Assembly (NCBI GenBank): GCA_025450255.1
Contig: JANWHV010000163.1
Location: 1 to 6,884, forward strand
Source of the DNA: Chloroflexota bacterium
GTDB taxonomy: Bacteria; Chloroflexota; UBA5177; JANWHV01
DNA length: 6,884 bases
Direction: 5' to 3'
Shown: in pieces, positions 5,964 through 6,884 of the stretch
Position numbering within the stretch: the stretch's first letter is position 1
Layout: the number at the start of each line of letters is the position of its first letter
Position numbers and translations under genes: made by a program
Notes under the pieces: model-generated
What the model saw: only the letters and a program-made list of their open reading frames with translations
The model's database searches: none
What the model was told of the DNA's origin: nothing

Positions 5964-6884
5964 GCACGCTGTGGTTTGCCCGGCGACTACTCGTGCGCAC
6001 GCCGCGCCGGAGCATCGCCACCTTGATCGGCATTGCTCTTGCGGCCGGCATGCTCGGCGCGGTGCTCTTCTTCGTCAACGCCTCGTCGCGCACCATGACA
6101 CAGCGAGCGGTGAGCGGCGTGGTGGTGGATCTGCAAGCCGAATTACAGGGCGGCTCGGGAAGCATGGCAAACGCCCTGCCTATCCTGCGCCGTGGTCCGC
6201 ATATCGCCGCCGCCGAACGCTTCGCCCTGGCATCCTTCACCAGTAGCGCCATGAACCGGGCGGATCGTGCCGGCACTACCGGCACGGGAGCGCTGGTAGC
6301 CGTTGATCCTACCTACCTGCGCACCTTCGGCGCCTTCCGCTTGACGCAAGGGACCTTCGGCGCCGGCGGCATCGCCATCAGCCAGGACATGGGCACCAAC
6401 CTGGGGGCGCGAGTCGGCGATACGATCGCGATCCAGTTGCCAGGCCATGCCGGCGTGCTGCGCGCGCCGGTCACCGGCATCCTGAACATCAAGCTGGCGG
6501 ATATCGTCTTTCGACCGATCGACCCCGCGCTCCGCGGGCTGGCCGCGAATCCCCCCGTTAACGTGGTGCTGATGCCCTATAACATCTTCCAGGCGCGCTA
6601 CGCCGCCGTGCTGCGAGCGCGGACAGGCGCCGCGCCAACCGATGTGGTGACAAAGACCACACCCGCCGTCAGCATCCAGGTGCACATGCTGCTGGATCAT
6701 GCCGCCATTCCCGCCGACCCCGCCGCGGCCCAGACCTGGCTAACCGGGCTGCGGCACGACTTTGAGAAACCCTTTGCCGGACAGGTCGTGGTAGCGGACA
6801 ACCTGTTCGGCGCCCTGGATACTGCCCGGTCCGACACCGTCTGGGCCATGGTGATCTTCGTCTTCCTGGCGCTCCCTGGCGTCG
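5960..6884 (+). CDS. FtsX/MacB-type ABC transporter permease (3' partial)
   Basis: The frame from ATG 5960 is open to the window end, giving 308 residues with no stop. The N-terminus is typical of the family: a short amphipathic start (MSTLWFARRLLVRTPRR), then TM1 at about 18-40. A large extracytoplasmic domain of about 250 residues follows, containing the MacB-periplasmic-domain-like pattern ISQDMGTNLGARVGDTIAIQ (an 'is..lA..Lg.kvGD.i.l' type motif). Near the cut edge a second hydrophobic helix begins (about 296 onward, TVWAMVIFVFLALPGV). This matches the four-helix FtsX plan, TM1 - extracytoplasmic domain - TM2-4, so the remaining helices, or a longer two-domain permease, lie downstream. 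It should pair with one or both ATPases encoded directly upstream, with which it overlaps by ATGA. The substrate cannot be told from sequence. Export or envelope-linked activity is more likely than import, since no solute-binding protein of an importer class is present. Confidence 0.88.
   Translation, partial: MSTLWFARRLLVRTPRRSIATLIGIALAAGMLGAVLFFVNASSRTMTQRAVSGVVVDLQAELQGGSGSMANALPILRRGPHIAAAERFALASFTSSAMNRADRAGTTGTGALVAVDPTYLRTFGAFRLTQGTFGAGGIAISQDMGTNLGARVGDTIAIQLPGHAGVLRAPVTGILNIKLADIVFRPIDPALRGLAANPPVNVVLMPYNIFQARYAAVLRARTGAAPTDVVTKTTPAVSIQVHMLLDHAAIPADPAAAQTWLTGLRHDFEKPFAGQVVVADNLFGALDTARSDTVWAMVIFVFLALPGV

Noticed and set aside
1..6884. tRNA genes, CRISPR arrays, insertion sequences, attachment sites
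   Set aside because: I saw no cloverleaf-like sequence, no regularly spaced repeats, no transposase or integrase motifs and no terminal inverted repeats. The genes are close-packed, leaving little room for such elements.

Overview
The window is a high-GC (roughly 60-65 % by eye), densely packed stretch of bacterial chromosome. It reads as a free-living, soil-type, high-GC bacterium. The methionyl-tRNA synthetase-like protein closely follows the Thermus/Gram-positive form, and the two tandem LolD/MacB-type ATPases, the PsbP-like secreted protein and the OmpR/HAMP-kinase pair would all suit Chloroflexota. This assignment is an inference: no rRNA or other marker is present, and Actinomycetota or a Deinococcus-Thermus relative cannot be excluded.

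Layout. (1) <1-1543, plus strand: a methionyl-tRNA synthetase-like gene missing only its first few codons. Both class I signature regions are altered: HIGH reads SCGS, and KMSKS reads KGSKS followed by an extra alanine-rich stretch. The zinc knuckle, the methionine-pocket positions and the anticodon-binding residues look normal. (2) 1569-3686, minus strand: a two-component system. An OmpR-type response regulator is followed with no gap by a membrane sensor histidine kinase, and the kinase gene converges on the synthetase gene with 25 nt between stop codons. (3) 3687-3909: a 223-nt divergent intergenic region with short repeats, probably holding promoters for both directions. (4) 3910 to beyond 6884, plus strand: an operon of a small secreted PsbP/MOG1-like protein, two different ABC ATPases and the 5' part of an FtsX/MacB-type permease. 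The last two junctions are ATGA overlaps with good ribosome binding sites.

How the parts may work together. The two-component pair and the secreted-protein/ABC operon are divergently transcribed from one control region. That arrangement is typical of envelope-stress or antimicrobial-peptide sensing and response modules, in which the regulator controls the transporter next to it. Here the transporter has two non-equivalent ATPase genes, so it may use an ATPase heterodimer or serve two permeases, the second lying beyond the window. The synthetase-like gene is convergent and probably an independent unit. It is the most unusual item here: a full-length MetRS fold that has lost both catalytic histidines of HIGH suggests a duplicated, repurposed or regulatory MetRS paralogue rather than the housekeeping enzyme.
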